64,000 bases of DNA from Acetobacter sacchari (GCF_017377715.1 NZ_JAFVMF010000009.1:1-64000); one strand, 5' to 3'. Shown: positions 18,919 to 28,224, counted from the stretch's first letter. Numbers and translations: made by a program. Notes: generated by a model from the letters alone, not told the origin.

Positions 18919-20246
18919 GCACGCCCGGCCTGATCGTCACCGCGCCGTCCTCGGGCGCAGGAAAGACCATGGTGACGCTGGGGCTGCTCGCGGCCCTGAA
19001 GGCGCGCGGGGTGGCGGCGCAGCCCTTCAAGAACGGACCGGACTATATCGACCCCGCGTTCCATAGCGCCGCATCGGGGCGCGTGTCAGTCAACCTCGAC
19101 ACATGGGCCATGTCGGCGGAGCGGATTGCGGGTCTGATCAACGGCAGGTCCGACGCTGACCTGATTCTGGCGGAAGGCTCGATGGGGCTGTTCGACGGAG
19201 TCGCTTCAGCCGGAGAAGCCGGAAACGGGGCCAGCGCCGACCTCGCCGCCCTTACCGGCTGGCCGTTCTTACTGGTCCTCGACGTGTCCGGACAGGCTCA
19301 GTCGGCCGCCGCCGTCGCGCATGGGTTCGCCTCCCTGTCGCCTCGCGTACGCATGGCCGGAGTGATTCTCAACCGGGTGGCCAGCCCGCGCCACGAAACA
19401 CTGATCCGCGCAGGGATGGAGACCGCCGGGTTGCGCGTGCTCGGCGCCCTGCCCCGGCGGGAGACCGTCGCCCTGCCCGAGCGGCATCTCGGTCTCGTTC
19501 AGGCGGAGGAACAGCCGGGACTGGCCGCGTTGCTGGAGGAACTCGGCGCGTTCGTCGCCGAGCATGTCGATCTTGATCGCCTGATGACGCTGGCTGATGG
19601 CGCGTTCGGGCGTGGCGCGACGCCGGCCCCGCTGACGCCGCCCGGACAGCGCGTGGCGCTGGCCCGCGACGCAGCTTTTTCGTTCGTCTACCCACATCTT
19701 CTGGAGGGGTGGCGCGCGGCCGGTGCGGAGATTCTTCCTTTTTCGCCGCTCGCCGACGAAGCGCCCGCAGAGGGCGCTGACGCCTGCTGGCTGCCCGGCG
19801 GCTACCCGGAACTCCACGCGGGAAAACTTGCTGCAGCCCGCAATTTTCGTGACGGACTGCGCCGCTTCGCACAGACCCGCCCCACGCATGGGGAGTGCGG
19901 GGGATACATGGCGATGGGCGCTGGAGTGGTCGACGCCGCTGGCGTCCGGCACGAGATGACCAGCTTGCTTGGGCTGGAGACGTCCTTCGCCAAACGGAGA
20001 ATGCATCTCGGCTATCGTCTGGCCACGCTTCTCTCGCCAATACCGGGCTACGACGCCGGACGGCGGCTGCGCGGGCATGAATTTCATTACGCCACGATCC
20101 TCGACCAACCGGACGCCCCGCTTGCGCGAACGGTCAACGCCGACGGCGCCGATCTGCCCGAAACCGGGTCGCGACGCGGGTTCGCCAGCGGCACGTTCTT
20201 CCATCTGATCGCGCCTGCTAGCGAAAAGGGCGCAACGTATGAATGA
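18915..20246 (+). CDS. cobB: Hydrogenobyrinic acid a,c-diamide synthase CobB
   Basis: CobB amidates the a and c side chains of hydrogenobyrinic acid with glutamine and ATP. The 443-residue protein has the ATPase motif [16 protein letters not shown] near residue 10, [22 protein letters not shown], the VAGVILNRV-like [15 protein letters not shown], and a C-terminal amidotransferase domain with [22 protein letters not shown] (nucleophile Cys) and [10 protein letters not shown] carrying the His. It overlaps cobM (4 bp) and cobF (8 bp). Confidence 0.95.
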   Translation: MSTPGLIVTAPSSGAGKTMVTLGLLAALKARGVAAQPFKNGPDYIDPAFHSAASGRVSVNLDTWAMSAERIAGLINGRSDADLILAEGSMGLFDGVASAGEAGNGASADLAALTGWPFLLVLDVSGQAQSAAAVAHGFASLSPRVRMAGVILNRVASPRHETLIRAGMETAGLRVLGALPRRETVALPERHLGLVQAEEQPGLAALLEELGAFVAEHVDLDRLMTLADGAFGRGATPAPLTPPGQRVALARDAAFSFVYPHLLEGWRAAGAEILPFSPLADEAPAEGADACWLPGGYPELHAGKLAAARNFRDGLRRFAQTRPTHGECGGYMAMGAGVVDAAGVRHEMTSLLGLETSFAKRRMHLGYRLATLLSPIPGYDAGRRLRGHEFHYATILDQPDAPLARTVNADGADLPETGSRRGFASGTFFHLIAPASEKGATYE

Positions 20247-21009
20247 ACTCATTCTCGTTGGCATTGGCACGGGAAATCCGGAACACCTGACACTACAGGC
20301 CGTGCGTGAACTCAACGCTGCGGACCTGATCCTGATCCCGCGCAAGGGGGAAGACAAGGCCGATCTCGCCGATCTGCGCCGGATGATCTGCGCGCAGGTT
20401 CTCACGAACCCTGCAGTCCGCCTCGTCGAATTCGACATGCCGCGACGTGACGCGAGCACCCCGGACTATCGTCAGGGCGTCGATAGTTGGCACAACGCCG
20501 TCGCGAACGCGTGGAGCGAAGCTATCGGCGCAAGCCTGCCCGATGGTGGGAAAGTCGCTCTGCTCGTCTGGGGAGATCCTGCGCTGTATGACAGTTCGCT
20601 GCGCATCGCAGCCCGCCTGACACCGAAGCCGATCGTGCGCAGCATTCCCGGCATCATGTCCCCAAACATGCTCGCCGCAGCGCATGGCGTCGCCCTGAAT
20701 GAAATCGGCGCGCCGTTTCTGGTGACGACCGGGCGCCAGCTCCGCGACCATGGCTGGCCGCAGGGCGTCGATACGGTGGTCGTGATGCTGGACGGAGAAT
20801 GCTCATTCCGACACCTCCCGGCCGATGGGATTGTTGTATACTGGGGCGCGTATGTGGGGATGCCCGAACAGATCGTGCTCACTGGGCCACTTGTGCAAAT
20901 GGGACCCCGCATCGTCGCCGCCCGCGCCGCCGCACGAGCAAAGCATGGCTGGATCATGGACATCTATTTACTTCGACGTCGGGGAAACGCGGATGCAGGC
21001 GGGGCGTGA
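20239..21009 (+). CDS. cobF: Precorrin-6A synthase (deacetylating) CobF
   Basis: CobF methylates C-1 of precorrin-5 and releases acetate, a step specific to the aerobic pathway. The 256-residue product has LILVGIGTGNPEHLTLQAV, LIPRKGEDKADLADLRR, the VALLVWGDPALYDSSLRIA segment, SIPGIMSPNMLAAAHGVALN and LPADGIVVYWGAYVG, matching CobF. The start lies inside the end of cobB and the end overlaps the assigned cobC start by 17 bp. Confidence 0.95.
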   Translation: MNELILVGIGTGNPEHLTLQAVRELNAADLILIPRKGEDKADLADLRRMICAQVLTNPAVRLVEFDMPRRDASTPDYRQGVDSWHNAVANAWSEAIGASLPDGGKVALLVWGDPALYDSSLRIAARLTPKPIVRSIPGIMSPNMLAAAHGVALNEIGAPFLVTTGRQLRDHGWPQGVDTVVVMLDGECSFRHLPADGIVVYWGAYVGMPEQIVLTGPLVQMGPRIVAARAAARAKHGWIMDIYLLRRRGNADAGGA

Positions 21010-22099
21010 CGTCGTGACGCGAGATACAGTCAGCATCAGGAAGGAATTTTCCAACCAACCTGAAACCCGGGAACAACTTCCTTTTCTTCCTACCCACGGA
21101 GGGCAGGTCAAAGCGGTCATGCGTCATTTCCTCGATGCGCCGCGCCCCTTCATCGACCTGTCGACCGGCATCAACCCGAACGCCTATCCTCTGACCATGC
21201 CATCACTGGTCAGCCTGACCCGCTTGCCAGAGCAGGACGAAGAGGACGATCTGCGCGTAGCGGCGGCGGCGGCTTATAGCGTCTCCGACCCTGCCCTGGT
21301 CGCAAGCGGTCCAGGAAGCCAGAGCCTTATTTCCCTTTTGCCGCGTATTTTGCATGCCAACCGGGCGTGCATTCTTGGGCCGACATATTCAGGTCATGAA
21401 ACAGCATGGCTACAAGCAGGCATCTCTGTCAGAAAATTTACCGACTTCGGCGACCTTGAATCGCAAGCATCGCAACCCGGCACGGTTTGCGTTGTCTGCA
21501 ACCCGAACAATCCAGACGGACGCAGTCTTTCGGCGAAAATTCTTGCCGCTCTTGCCGATCGTTGCGCAGCATCTGGAAATTATCTTGTGGTTGACGAAGC
21601 GTTCGCCGATTTTGATGGGGAGAGCGTAGCGAGCGCCCTGCCGCATCCCGGCCTGATCGTTCTACGATCATTTGGCAAAACCTATGGTCTGCCCGGCGTG
21701 CGTCTCGGGTTTCTTATCTCAGCAGAACCCATAGCACAGCGAGCGCGTGATCTGCTTGGCTCATGGCCTGTCAGCGGCCTCGCCATCGCTGCTGGACGGC
21801 AGGCGTTACGAGACACCGCATGGCTGGAGTGCGCGCAACTGACGGCTCGGCGCGCGCGTGCGCGGCTTGATGGAATGCTTCACAATGCTGGCTTCAACAG
21901 CAAAGGGGACAGCTGCCTGTTCACGCTGGTGGAAACCGAACACGCCATGAAAGTCTGGCTGCATCTTTGCCGGCAAGGGATCGTGACCAGATTTTTCGTT
22001 GGCAGAACTAATTTTTTGCGCGTTGGCCTTCCTGATGGGGAGGCTGCTTGGGCGCGAACAGAATGCGCGCTCCGCCTGTGGCGCGAACAAGCACTTTAA
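20993..22099 (+). CDS. cobC: CobC-type aminotransferase-like protein (threonine-phosphate decarboxylase family)
   Basis: This is a fold-type I PLP protein of the CobC/CobD-decarboxylase family, which supplies or attaches the (R)-1-amino-2-propanol linker. The 368-residue product has PTHGGQVKAVMR, FIDLSTGINPNAYP, VVCNPNNPDGRSL, the YLVVDEAFADFDGE segment, and the PLP lysine motif VLRSFGKTYGLPGVRLGF. The start is uncertain: ATG 20993 overlaps cobF, while GTG 21014 follows GGCGGGG at good spacing. Both keep the conserved HGG. It is the last gene of the cob operon; its 3' half is slightly AT-richer. Confidence 0.9.
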   Translation: MQAGRDVVTRDTVSIRKEFSNQPETREQLPFLPTHGGQVKAVMRHFLDAPRPFIDLSTGINPNAYPLTMPSLVSLTRLPEQDEEDDLRVAAAAAYSVSDPALVASGPGSQSLISLLPRILHANRACILGPTYSGHETAWLQAGISVRKFTDFGDLESQASQPGTVCVVCNPNNPDGRSLSAKILAALADRCAASGNYLVVDEAFADFDGESVASALPHPGLIVLRSFGKTYGLPGVRLGFLISAEPIAQRARDLLGSWPVSGLAIAAGRQALRDTAWLECAQLTARRARARLDGMLHNAGFNSKGDSCLFTLVETEHAMKVWLHLCRQGIVTRFFVGRTNFLRVGLPDGEAAWARTECALRLWREQAL

Positions 22100-22179
22100 A
22101 CGAAAATACCTTCCGCATGGGCCGTTTTGGGAAGTCGCATCAGGACGTGGATCAGACTCACCAGCCCCACGCACAATCT

Positions 22180-22690
22180 TTAGAGCGTATCGTCAGTTAA
22201 CGGGTTGCGAAGGTCACGTCGGCGGGACTGTTGCGGATAATCGTCTGTTTGTGGAAGCGGTTCTGTATCGTCACCACGCAGGCATCTTCTGACCTGACCT
22301 TCCTATCCGCTTTGGCCAATGGAAAGAATGTTCACGGACGACGGCGCCGCTGGCGCGAAAGCAGTGTGATTGAGCGGGCTTTCCGACATCTGGTTACCAA
22401 AATCCATGCCATTGTCGATACTACGGAAAAGGTTGTGGCTCTTTCTCTGACGCCTAAAAAAGGGGAGAACATCGTTGAAGCAGAGCATTGCTCGATGAAG
22501 TCGATCTCAAGCCCATCACCGCCGACAAGGTTTATGACGCCCCCCTTATCGAAGGCGTCTTCGCCAGACCGCAACAGCTCGGAAGCACAGCGATACGCTA
22601 CGGCAAGCTTAAGCCAACTTTTCCTCGCAGCAATGCAACTCGTCTCCGCCATCATCGGGATTAACCGACGACGCGTCCTAGCTGTTTAGT
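22180..22690 (+). pseudogene. IS5-family transposase remnant 1
   Basis: Pieces of an IS5-family DDE transposase can be read across frames: GGTVADNRLFVEAVLYRHHAGIF (22200-22290), then FGQWKNVH, then TKIHAIVDTTEK, and finally TFLAAMQLVSAIIGINRR near 22680. The 5' end is missing, the segment around the first catalytic Asp is deleted, and frameshifts and stops separate the rest. The element is dead. It is related to the remnant at 24600-25275 but points the other way. Together with the hairpin at 22832 it fills the gap between cobC and the mpaB-like gene. Confidence 0.8.
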
Positions 22691-22831
22691 CTCGGCATCC
22701 GAGTGATGTTGTTCAAATGGAACAACATTTCAATATTCTTGAGTTTTTAAATTACTGGAAGCCAAGTCGATAAGTTGGATTAATCGACGTTTCTACACAC
22801 TATTTTGTAATATTTAGCTACACTGCACCTA

Positions 22832-22863
22832 CCCCGCATGCCGTCACCGAGCGGCATGCGGGG
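22832..22863. terminator. Perfect 12-bp hairpin after the MpaB-like gene
   Basis: Arms CCCCGCATGCCG and CGGCATGCGGGG are perfect complements around an 8-nt loop. It lies 11 bp past the stop of the minus-strand MpaB-like gene. There is no T-run on either side, so it may be an RNA-stabilising or weak terminator structure. Confidence 0.6.
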
Positions 22864-22873
22864 TTGCCTGACG

Positions 22874-23968
22874 CTACAGCGCCACTCGAACCTTTTCGTC
22901 AAGTTCGCGGGCAACATTTATCAGTTCAGTTCCGTCCGGCCCCCAGAACACATCGAGCGCTCGTTGGAAGGTTTCCGGAGATTCCTGCATCTGACGAATG
23001 CGTTTTTGGGAGCCTGCAAGCTTCTTGACGCCTTCGGCACGCTGCGCCTCACCCCACCCTGCACCCCAAAGCTGGATTTTCTCAGGGTAGGAAGCGATGA
23101 CAGCAGGCATGGGCTCATTGAAGAACTCGTTCAACAGATCGATAACCTTTTGCTGAGTCGGGTGCCAGTTGTTCTTTATCTGTTCGTGCATAAGTTGAGC
23201 GAAATGCTGTCCAGTGTCCGGCATAATGTCTGCCGTTTCGGATTTTTTGAACAAATCCTGATATTTATCAAACAAGGCATCCGCCTCAGCCATGGTGTGC
23301 GGAATCTCATCCTCAGGCGAACCCACCAAGCGCAAGTAAGCCGCAGATTCGCTGATGTATTGGTCCCGCTCTTCGTCACTTAGGCGAGAGGGGGGGGTAT
23401 CCCCGTGCCAAGCGAAGTGCTCGTACACCCAAAGCATTCCGACCATCTCGGTGAGCGCTGCCCACATAACCTCTCGGGAGCCGGTCGCGGAAAAACCGCC
23501 AAGTCCGGGCTCACCCACATCGATGACGCCACCCTCAACGTGGCTGTGGATTCTGTAGAGATGCTTCCATATGCCCTCGGCCGTCGCGGTGTCGCCAAAC
23601 CACATGGGAGCGTGTATGCCGGAGTTTCGCTGGAGCCGCTCAAAGTAATCGAAAGCGGTGAGCTTGCCCTGGCGAACTTTTCGTGCGAGCGGATCTTGAT
23701 CACGCACACCGGCAGTCACCGGTTTGTACATGAGCTGCAGCCCCCATTGCGCAACCGACTGGAAGACGATGTTCGACGGGTGCAAAGCCACCTTCCAGAC
23801 GATGCTGCCCGGACCGAATAACCCATAGTCGGGCGAGCCGTCCTCTTTCTTGGAACCTCCCGCAGGCACGGGCACTCCGAAGCGACGCCAACGATTAGCG
23901 TTGCCCATCAACTTCTCGTCACTCAGCTCGAACTCGTCGCTGATCCTGACCTCTGTCTTCTCAACCAT
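22874..23968 (-). CDS. MpaB/DUF2236-family oxygenase-like protein
   Basis: The 364-residue product resembles the DUF2236 family (PF09995; MpaB oxygenase and latex-clearing-protein relatives), which binds heme b through His residues. Visible features are GPGSIVWKVALHPSNIVFQSVAQWG read from about residue 50, VRDQDPLARKVRQGKLTAFDYFERL, WKHLYRIHSHVEG near residue 130, and EMVGMLWVYEHFAWHG. No signal peptide. ATG 23968 was chosen for the AAAGAGA just upstream; an ATG 15 codons earlier lacks one. The substrate is unknown. It is flanked by dead transposases and a poxB remnant and is less GC-biased than the cob genes, suggesting acquired DNA. Confidence 0.75.
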   Translation of the reverse strand: MVEKTEVRISDEFELSDEKLMGNANRWRRFGVPVPAGGSKKEDGSPDYGLFGPGSIVWKVALHPSNIVFQSVAQWGLQLMYKPVTAGVRDQDPLARKVRQGKLTAFDYFERLQRNSGIHAPMWFGDTATAEGIWKHLYRIHSHVEGGVIDVGEPGLGGFSATGSREVMWAALTEMVGMLWVYEHFAWHGDTPPSRLSDEERDQYISESAAYLRLVGSPEDEIPHTMAEADALFDKYQDLFKKSETADIMPDTGQHFAQLMHEQIKNNWHPTQQKVIDLLNEFFNEPMPAVIASYPEKIQLWGAGWGEAQRAEGVKKLAGSQKRIRQMQESPETFQRALDVFWGPDGTELINVARELDEKVRVAL

Positions 23969-24009
23969 ATCGATCTCTTTCGACAAAAAATGCGCCGTGA
24001 TGGCGGCCA

Positions 24010-24315
24010 TCACGAGCGCAGCAGGTTCGTACGGGCCAGTTGAATTACCTCATCCCCGCGGCCATTCAGGATGGCCTTCAGCATGTAGAGGCTAAAACCT
24101 TTGTGCTGCCCGAACTGAATCTTGGGAGACAAAACCAGCTCTTTCGTCGCCGTGAGCACCGCCACAGCGCTGGTCTTGGAAGAGCGACGGCCGCGTTCAA
24201 TGCGTCATCAAGCTGAACTAAATCAGTGACCTGAAAGATGGCTACTCCGATAGCTACGGCTAACTCCAGCATCAGCGAAAGTTTGTACGACTAAATCGGC
24301 TACGGTGAACTCCAT
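24010..24315 (-). pseudogene. Internally deleted poxB-like (pyruvate:quinone oxidoreductase) remnant
   Basis: On the minus strand, the first codons read MEFTVADLVVQTFADAGVSR, like the N-terminus of PoxB-type thiamine-diphosphate enzymes. The rest reads, across one frameshift, [15 protein letters not shown], then [15 protein letters not shown] and [19 protein letters not shown] with [10 protein letters not shown] at the stop, like the extreme C-terminus of PoxB. The roughly 450 residues expected between the two ends are missing. What remains is about 300 bp of a gene normally near 1.7 kb. It ends right at the upstream edge of the MpaB-like gene. Confidence 0.78.
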
Positions 24316-24599
24316 GGTGATGCTCCAATAACGGTGAGTCGGTGCTGCTCATGGGGAAAGTATTCAGAGTCGGAAATTTATGTTCCAATGCGGCGATTTC
24401 GTCCAAGACGAATAAACGCGATGATTAAGAGGAAATTCCCATAAATGTCGGTTTAAATTCCAAGTCAGGCGACGCGCTCCGAGCCAGATTGTTCGTGATA
24501 TGTCAGAGCTTAGCCACGAACGACGAACGATCTATCAGGCGCATATTGAATATGCTCGACACCGAGATCAAAATGCGAGCAATAAAAACACGCGCCGGC

Positions 24600-25275
24600 C
24601 ACTGGCTATTACCTTGGCGTAGGATGTGTCGTCGGTTAATTTCGACGATAGCGGAGGCGAGTTGAACTACCGCGAGGAAAGTTAACTTCAGCTTGTCGTG
24701 ATGTATCGCTACGCCTTTGAACTGCTGCGGTCTGGCGAAGGCGCGCTCGATAAGCAGGGTCATAAGCCTTGTCGACGATGATGGCCTTGGGATGGACTTC
24801 ATCCAGCAATGCTCTGCTTCAGTGGCGCCTGCCCGTTGCCCGGCCGCCGGAGAAAGAGCCTCAGCCTTACCCGCGGCATCGAAAATGGTATGGATTTTGG
24901 TGGTCAGTCCGCCACGGGGTTATTCGATGACCTGATCTGCGCCTCTTTCTTACAGGCGCCCGCGCTGTGTCAGTGAACTCGGACAATCGTACTGCCGATC
25001 ATCATATGCGCATCGTTGTGATCGGTGGCCAGACGCCGGGAAACCCGCTCAATGACGCCGCTTTCGCTCCAGCGCCGTAATCGTCTGTGAACACTCCCCC
25101 AATCGCCAAAGCGGACAGGGTGGTCACGTCACGGAATGCCACTACGGTAATGATACAGGGCCGCTTCCACATACAGGCGATTATCCTCAGCGGTCCCGCC
25201 AGCGTGACCTTCGCGGCCCAAGAGAATATCTTTCATCCGCTCCCACTGACCATCGCTTAGACCACACTGACCCAT
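24600..25275 (-). pseudogene. IS5-family transposase remnant 2
   Basis: Reading from 25275 on the minus strand gives MGQCGLSDGQWERMKDIL, GREGHAGGTAEDNRLYVEA and ALYHYRSGIP, then a stop. Later pieces include PRGGLTTKIHTIFDAAGK, and near 24640-24760 IERAFARPQQFKG and LTFLAVVQLASAIVEINRR. These are the N-terminal helix-turn-helix, the central region and the DDE C-terminus of an IS5-family transposase, broken by several frameshifts and stops. It is closely related to remnant 1 but inverted. Flanks 24316-24600 and 25276-25490 contain no gene I can recognise. Confidence 0.85.
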
Positions 25276-25493
25276 CTATGTATCCCCAGAAAAACCGGGC
25301 AAGAACATCCTAAAGCGCGTCAATGTACAAGGTCAGTTTCGCTACAAGCTAACTGGCGGCACACTCTAAGAGACTGTTTTTCCCGTCTATCCTGCTCGCC
25401 CGCATGACGCCTCCACTCCGCCATCGCGAGGCACGCACCGAGGAGCCTCACTCACGCAGGGCGCTTTTCTGAGCATGTCCGTGTCCCGCCCTT

Positions 25494-25516
25494 CCCGCCC
25501 GCAACGCGCGGACGGG
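25494..25516. terminator. GC-rich hairpin after mscS
   Basis: CCCGCCCGC and GCGGACGGG form a 9-bp stem (one G-T pair) with a 5-nt loop, 13 bp past the stop of the minus-strand mscS gene. No T-run follows on the minus strand. Confidence 0.4.
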
Positions 25517-25528
25517 CTGTCAAAAAAC

Positions 25529-26341
25529 TTATTGCGCAGCGCGGGTGTTGACGCCCAGACGAAAACCTTCCTGCTTCAGCGCCTTGATCGCAGCTTCCGA
25601 ATATTTTCCAACAAGCGGAGTGACGTTCGCCGGTGCGCACCAAAAGCCAAGACCCACAGAGATATTGGCTGGTTGCGGCAGGAAAGATACCGCAGGCGCC
25701 GGTGAATCCAGAACAAGCGCATCCCCCTGCAGCAGAGCGAGCAGCGTGGCCCGCGCCTTATCGGTGTCATCGGCATAGTCGATCAGCAGGGAGACCGTCG
25801 CGAGCACCTTGTCTTCTTGTGAAGTATTCACCACCACATTGTTCGATAAAGCGCCGTTCGGCACATAGATGATCTCGTTGCTGGCGCTACGCAGCACGGT
25901 ACGAAACATTTCGATCGAGACCACCACGCCAGAGCTGCCGCCCGAATTAATGGTGTCTCCCACCTTGAAGGGCCGGAAGAGAAGTATCAGGACGCCACCT
26001 GCGAAATTCGCAAGACTTCCCTGCAACGCCATGCCGACGGCCAGACCGGCTGCGCCGAGCACAGCGACAAATGAGGTCGTGGCGATGCCCACCATCGAGG
26101 CGACGCTGATCAACAGCAGCGCCTTCAGGAACAGACTGACGACGCTGAGCAGGAACCCGCGCAGGGTCGGCTCTATATGACTTGCCGCCATCATCCGCCC
26201 CATCGCGCGGGTCACCATATTTATGATGGTCCAGCCGACAAGAAACACGATAACCGCGAGCACAACCTGCCCGGCATATCCCAGAACCGTGGGCAGCCAG
26301 CCGTTGAGTTGCGTCCACAGCGAATTAACCTGATGTTCCAT
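25529..26341 (-). CDS. mscS: Small-conductance mechanosensitive channel MscS
   Basis: MscS channels open on hypo-osmotic stress and release solutes. The 270-residue protein has the family layout: two N-terminal helices (about 20-45 and 65-90), a pore helix with the Gly/Ala pattern VLGAAGLAVGMALQGSLANFAGG (about 100-125, shown by LGAAGLAVGMALQG), then RPFKVGDTI, a beta-domain with YVPNGALSNNVVVN, and a C-terminal alpha-beta domain. The ATG at 26341 begins MEHQVNS; an ATG five codons upstream is possible. It is a single gene with no operon partner. The 303 bp upstream (26342-26644) holds nothing recognisable. Confidence 0.93.
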   Translation of the reverse strand: MEHQVNSLWTQLNGWLPTVLGYAGQVVLAVIVFLVGWTIINMVTRAMGRMMAASHIEPTLRGFLLSVVSLFLKALLLISVASMVGIATTSFVAVLGAAGLAVGMALQGSLANFAGGVLILLFRPFKVGDTINSGGSSGVVVSIEMFRTVLRSASNEIIYVPNGALSNNVVVNTSQEDKVLATVSLLIDYADDTDKARATLLALLQGDALVLDSPAPAVSFLPQPANISVGLGFWCAPANVTPLVGKYSEAAIKALKQEGFRLGVNTRAAQ

Positions 26342-26644
26342 AAATACTCCCGTCACCTGTTGCCGTTATTGGATTCAATCATCTTCAATATTATGCCCGG
26401 CCAAGGAAAGCATGGCAATTTCACGGCCAGAGGCTGCTTTGACGCGCAAAACGGAGCGGGGCGCTTTGCCGCTGCAACCCTATTGGCCGTCGAAAATTCG
26501 TGCGAAACAGCATACGCCTCAGCCTTCCTCCCACTGCTCGTAACCACATCGGTCTGATCACGAATGTCGCCCACGGACCGCTACGCCAAAGGAAACGCAG
26601 AATTATAAATCAATTTGAAAATTGTACGGCGAAGGCGTGACGAA

Positions 26645-27190
26645 ATGAAAATATTTATGCTTACGTCCAGTATTGCCGACGACGTAAAAATGGGCTGCAT
26701 TCCGGCACGGGGCGTACCCCCTACCCTCGCCTCGGGCACGCGTGCGTGGTTACGCCGCGTCCCCGGCGACAGCGTAATATTCGCCGGTCGCGACATGAAT
26801 TTGATCGACTCATTCCCCCCAACCCGCCAGATTTTCAGTGAATCGGCGTTGTCCGACCGGGATCATGGCCAGTGGCACGGGCGAAATTTACGGGACCTCC
26901 CCTCCGACGATCTGTCACGGTGGATAGCCGACCCGGATTTCGCCCCGCCAGAAGGAGAAACCGCCCGCGGCGCTTTCATGCGCGCCGCAGCGTGGCTGGA
27001 CGAAGCGCCTCATACGGGCGTGGATGTTGTCGTTGTGGCGCAACCATCGGTTGTGAGAACTTTGTTGATCCACGCTCTCGGCGGCGGCGTGGAGATGGCG
27101 GCGCGCCTCGATATTCCTCCGTCGAGCCTTAGCGTCATGACCCGCCACACACATTGGCGGGTCGCAAGCATGGGCACGCTTCTGGATTGA
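26645..27190 (+). CDS. Histidine phosphatase-like protein lacking catalytic His residues
   Basis: The 181-residue product aligns by pattern with the phosphoglycerate-mutase/histidine-phosphatase proteins often found beside cbtAB and B12 genes. LSDRDHGQWHGRNLRDLP and WIADPDFAPPEGET correspond to the family's D-x-G-x-W-x-G-x-x-L and P-x-G-E-S motifs. The N-terminal RHG is absent, the strand reading IFMLTSSIADD instead, and the second catalytic His is replaced by Gln in VVVAQPSVVRTLL. A phosphatase reaction is therefore unlikely; a binding or regulatory role is possible. It converges on cbtA, with stops 19 bp apart. Confidence 0.65.
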   Translation: MKIFMLTSSIADDVKMGCIPARGVPPTLASGTRAWLRRVPGDSVIFAGRDMNLIDSFPPTRQIFSESALSDRDHGQWHGRNLRDLPSDDLSRWIADPDFAPPEGETARGAFMRAAAWLDEAPHTGVDVVVVAQPSVVRTLLIHALGGGVEMAARLDIPPSSLSVMTRHTHWRVASMGTLLD

Positions 27191-27209
27191 GGCCTGGCGC
27201 TCCCGGGGA

Positions 27210-27944
27210 TCAACCCGCCAGACGCCGACCGCCCTCTTTCGGAGCAAGCACGGCGGCGGCGAGAGGCCCGAAGATCAACCCGAGCGCCCCCCACAGGACG
27301 ATCTGCATGCCGATGGCGGCCTCCCTAAACCGCCACAGCACAACGGCGGGAAAATTAGCCGGCACTTCGTTGATGTCTGGCGCAGTCGCCTGCACGAGCG
27401 CCGTCAGAACTACGAACAGCCCGACGCCGCACAACGTCGCGTTCCATGCGCCAAGCCGCAGAGCCAGACGCCGCCCTACAAGGATGGCGATCGCCATCAC
27501 GCACACGGACAGAGCGATCACCTCGAAATAGGTCGCGGTTCGCAGTTGTATCGTGTCAGGATGTCCAATGCCCGGGGGGTTAGGCGGATATTTCAGCCCG
27601 GGGATCAGCACGAACGTGAGAAAACCCGCCCCGGCAAGCAGCAGGGCGAGTGCGCGCGGCGATATCCGTCCCATCCGCCCATAGGCGAACGCGAAGACGA
27701 CGGCGTAAATCCCGCCATAAGCAGCGCCATACATCAGCGAAGCGACAAGCAGCCCGAACGACGCCTGCACCGCGCGGCTGACGAGTTCCGGCTCCGGCGC
27801 CATGCCGGCAGCCGCGTCCTGCGCGGCTTCGAACGCTATGGCCAGATTGACCTGAGGCTCGCCGAAAATCCGGGCGAACAGGAAAGCAAGGCAAGCGGCG
27901 ATAACGCCCGCAACCATGCCGCGGGCGAGAAGACGACCAGCCAT
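27210..27944 (-). CDS. cbtA: Cobalt transporter subunit CbtA
   Basis: CbtA is the membrane subunit of the CbtAB cobalt uptake system. The 244-residue product has about six hydrophobic helices, beginning LLARGMVAGVIAACLAFLFA and including LLVASLMYGAAYGGIYAVVF, ALALLLAGAGFLTFVLIPGL followed by KYPPNPPG and HPDTIQLRTATYF, and a last helix near residue 220. The KYPPNPPGIG motif is typical of CbtA. The ATG at 27944 was chosen over an upstream one inside cbtB. It lies 16 bp after cbtB and should share its riboswitch. Confidence 0.92.
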   Translation of the reverse strand: MAGRLLARGMVAGVIAACLAFLFARIFGEPQVNLAIAFEAAQDAAAGMAPEPELVSRAVQASFGLLVASLMYGAAYGGIYAVVFAFAYGRMGRISPRALALLLAGAGFLTFVLIPGLKYPPNPPGIGHPDTIQLRTATYFEVIALSVCVMAIAILVGRRLALRLGAWNATLCGVGLFVVLTALVQATAPDINEVPANFPAVVLWRFREAAIGMQIVLWGALGLIFGPLAAAVLAPKEGGRRLAG

Positions 27945-27960
27945 GAGACACGACCCGCCG

Positions 27961-28182
27961 TCAGTGGCAGGGGAAGCCCAGAAGGTGACGTCCGTCATGA
28001 ACGAACTCATGCACTGCATGACCGGAAATCAGCGACGTCGCGCCCTGCTCCGCGCCCACGAAATAGAGCAGCGCGAGAGCGAGAACCACGCCGAACGCAG
28101 CCCACGGCAAGACGGCGCGGACCGGGATAGCGGCGGGCGCCGGAGCGAAACCGGGAATGGACGAGGAAAGACTGTGGCTCAT
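27961..28182 (-). CDS. cbtB: Cobalt transporter subunit CbtB
   Basis: CbtB is a 60-75-residue protein with one membrane helix and a His-rich C-terminus that probably captures cobalt. The 73-residue product has the helix VLPWAAFGVVLALALLYFVG (about 24-43) and ends HEFVHDGRHLLGFPCH, a classic CbtB tail. The ATG at 28182 is preceded by GGAGCAGG. It is first in the cbtB-cbtA operon and is preceded by a cobalamin riboswitch. Confidence 0.94.
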   Translation of the reverse strand: MSHSLSSSIPGFAPAPAAIPVRAVLPWAAFGVVLALALLYFVGAEQGATSLISGHAVHEFVHDGRHLLGFPCH

Positions 28183-28224
28183 GACCTGCTCCGCTCGGAA
28201 AGGCGCGTTCCGTGTTGGGACGAT

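Noticed and set aside
22303-22690. Intact transposase gene at remnant 1
   Set aside because: The open frame here mixes real transposase pieces with out-of-frame sequence; catalytic parts are missing.
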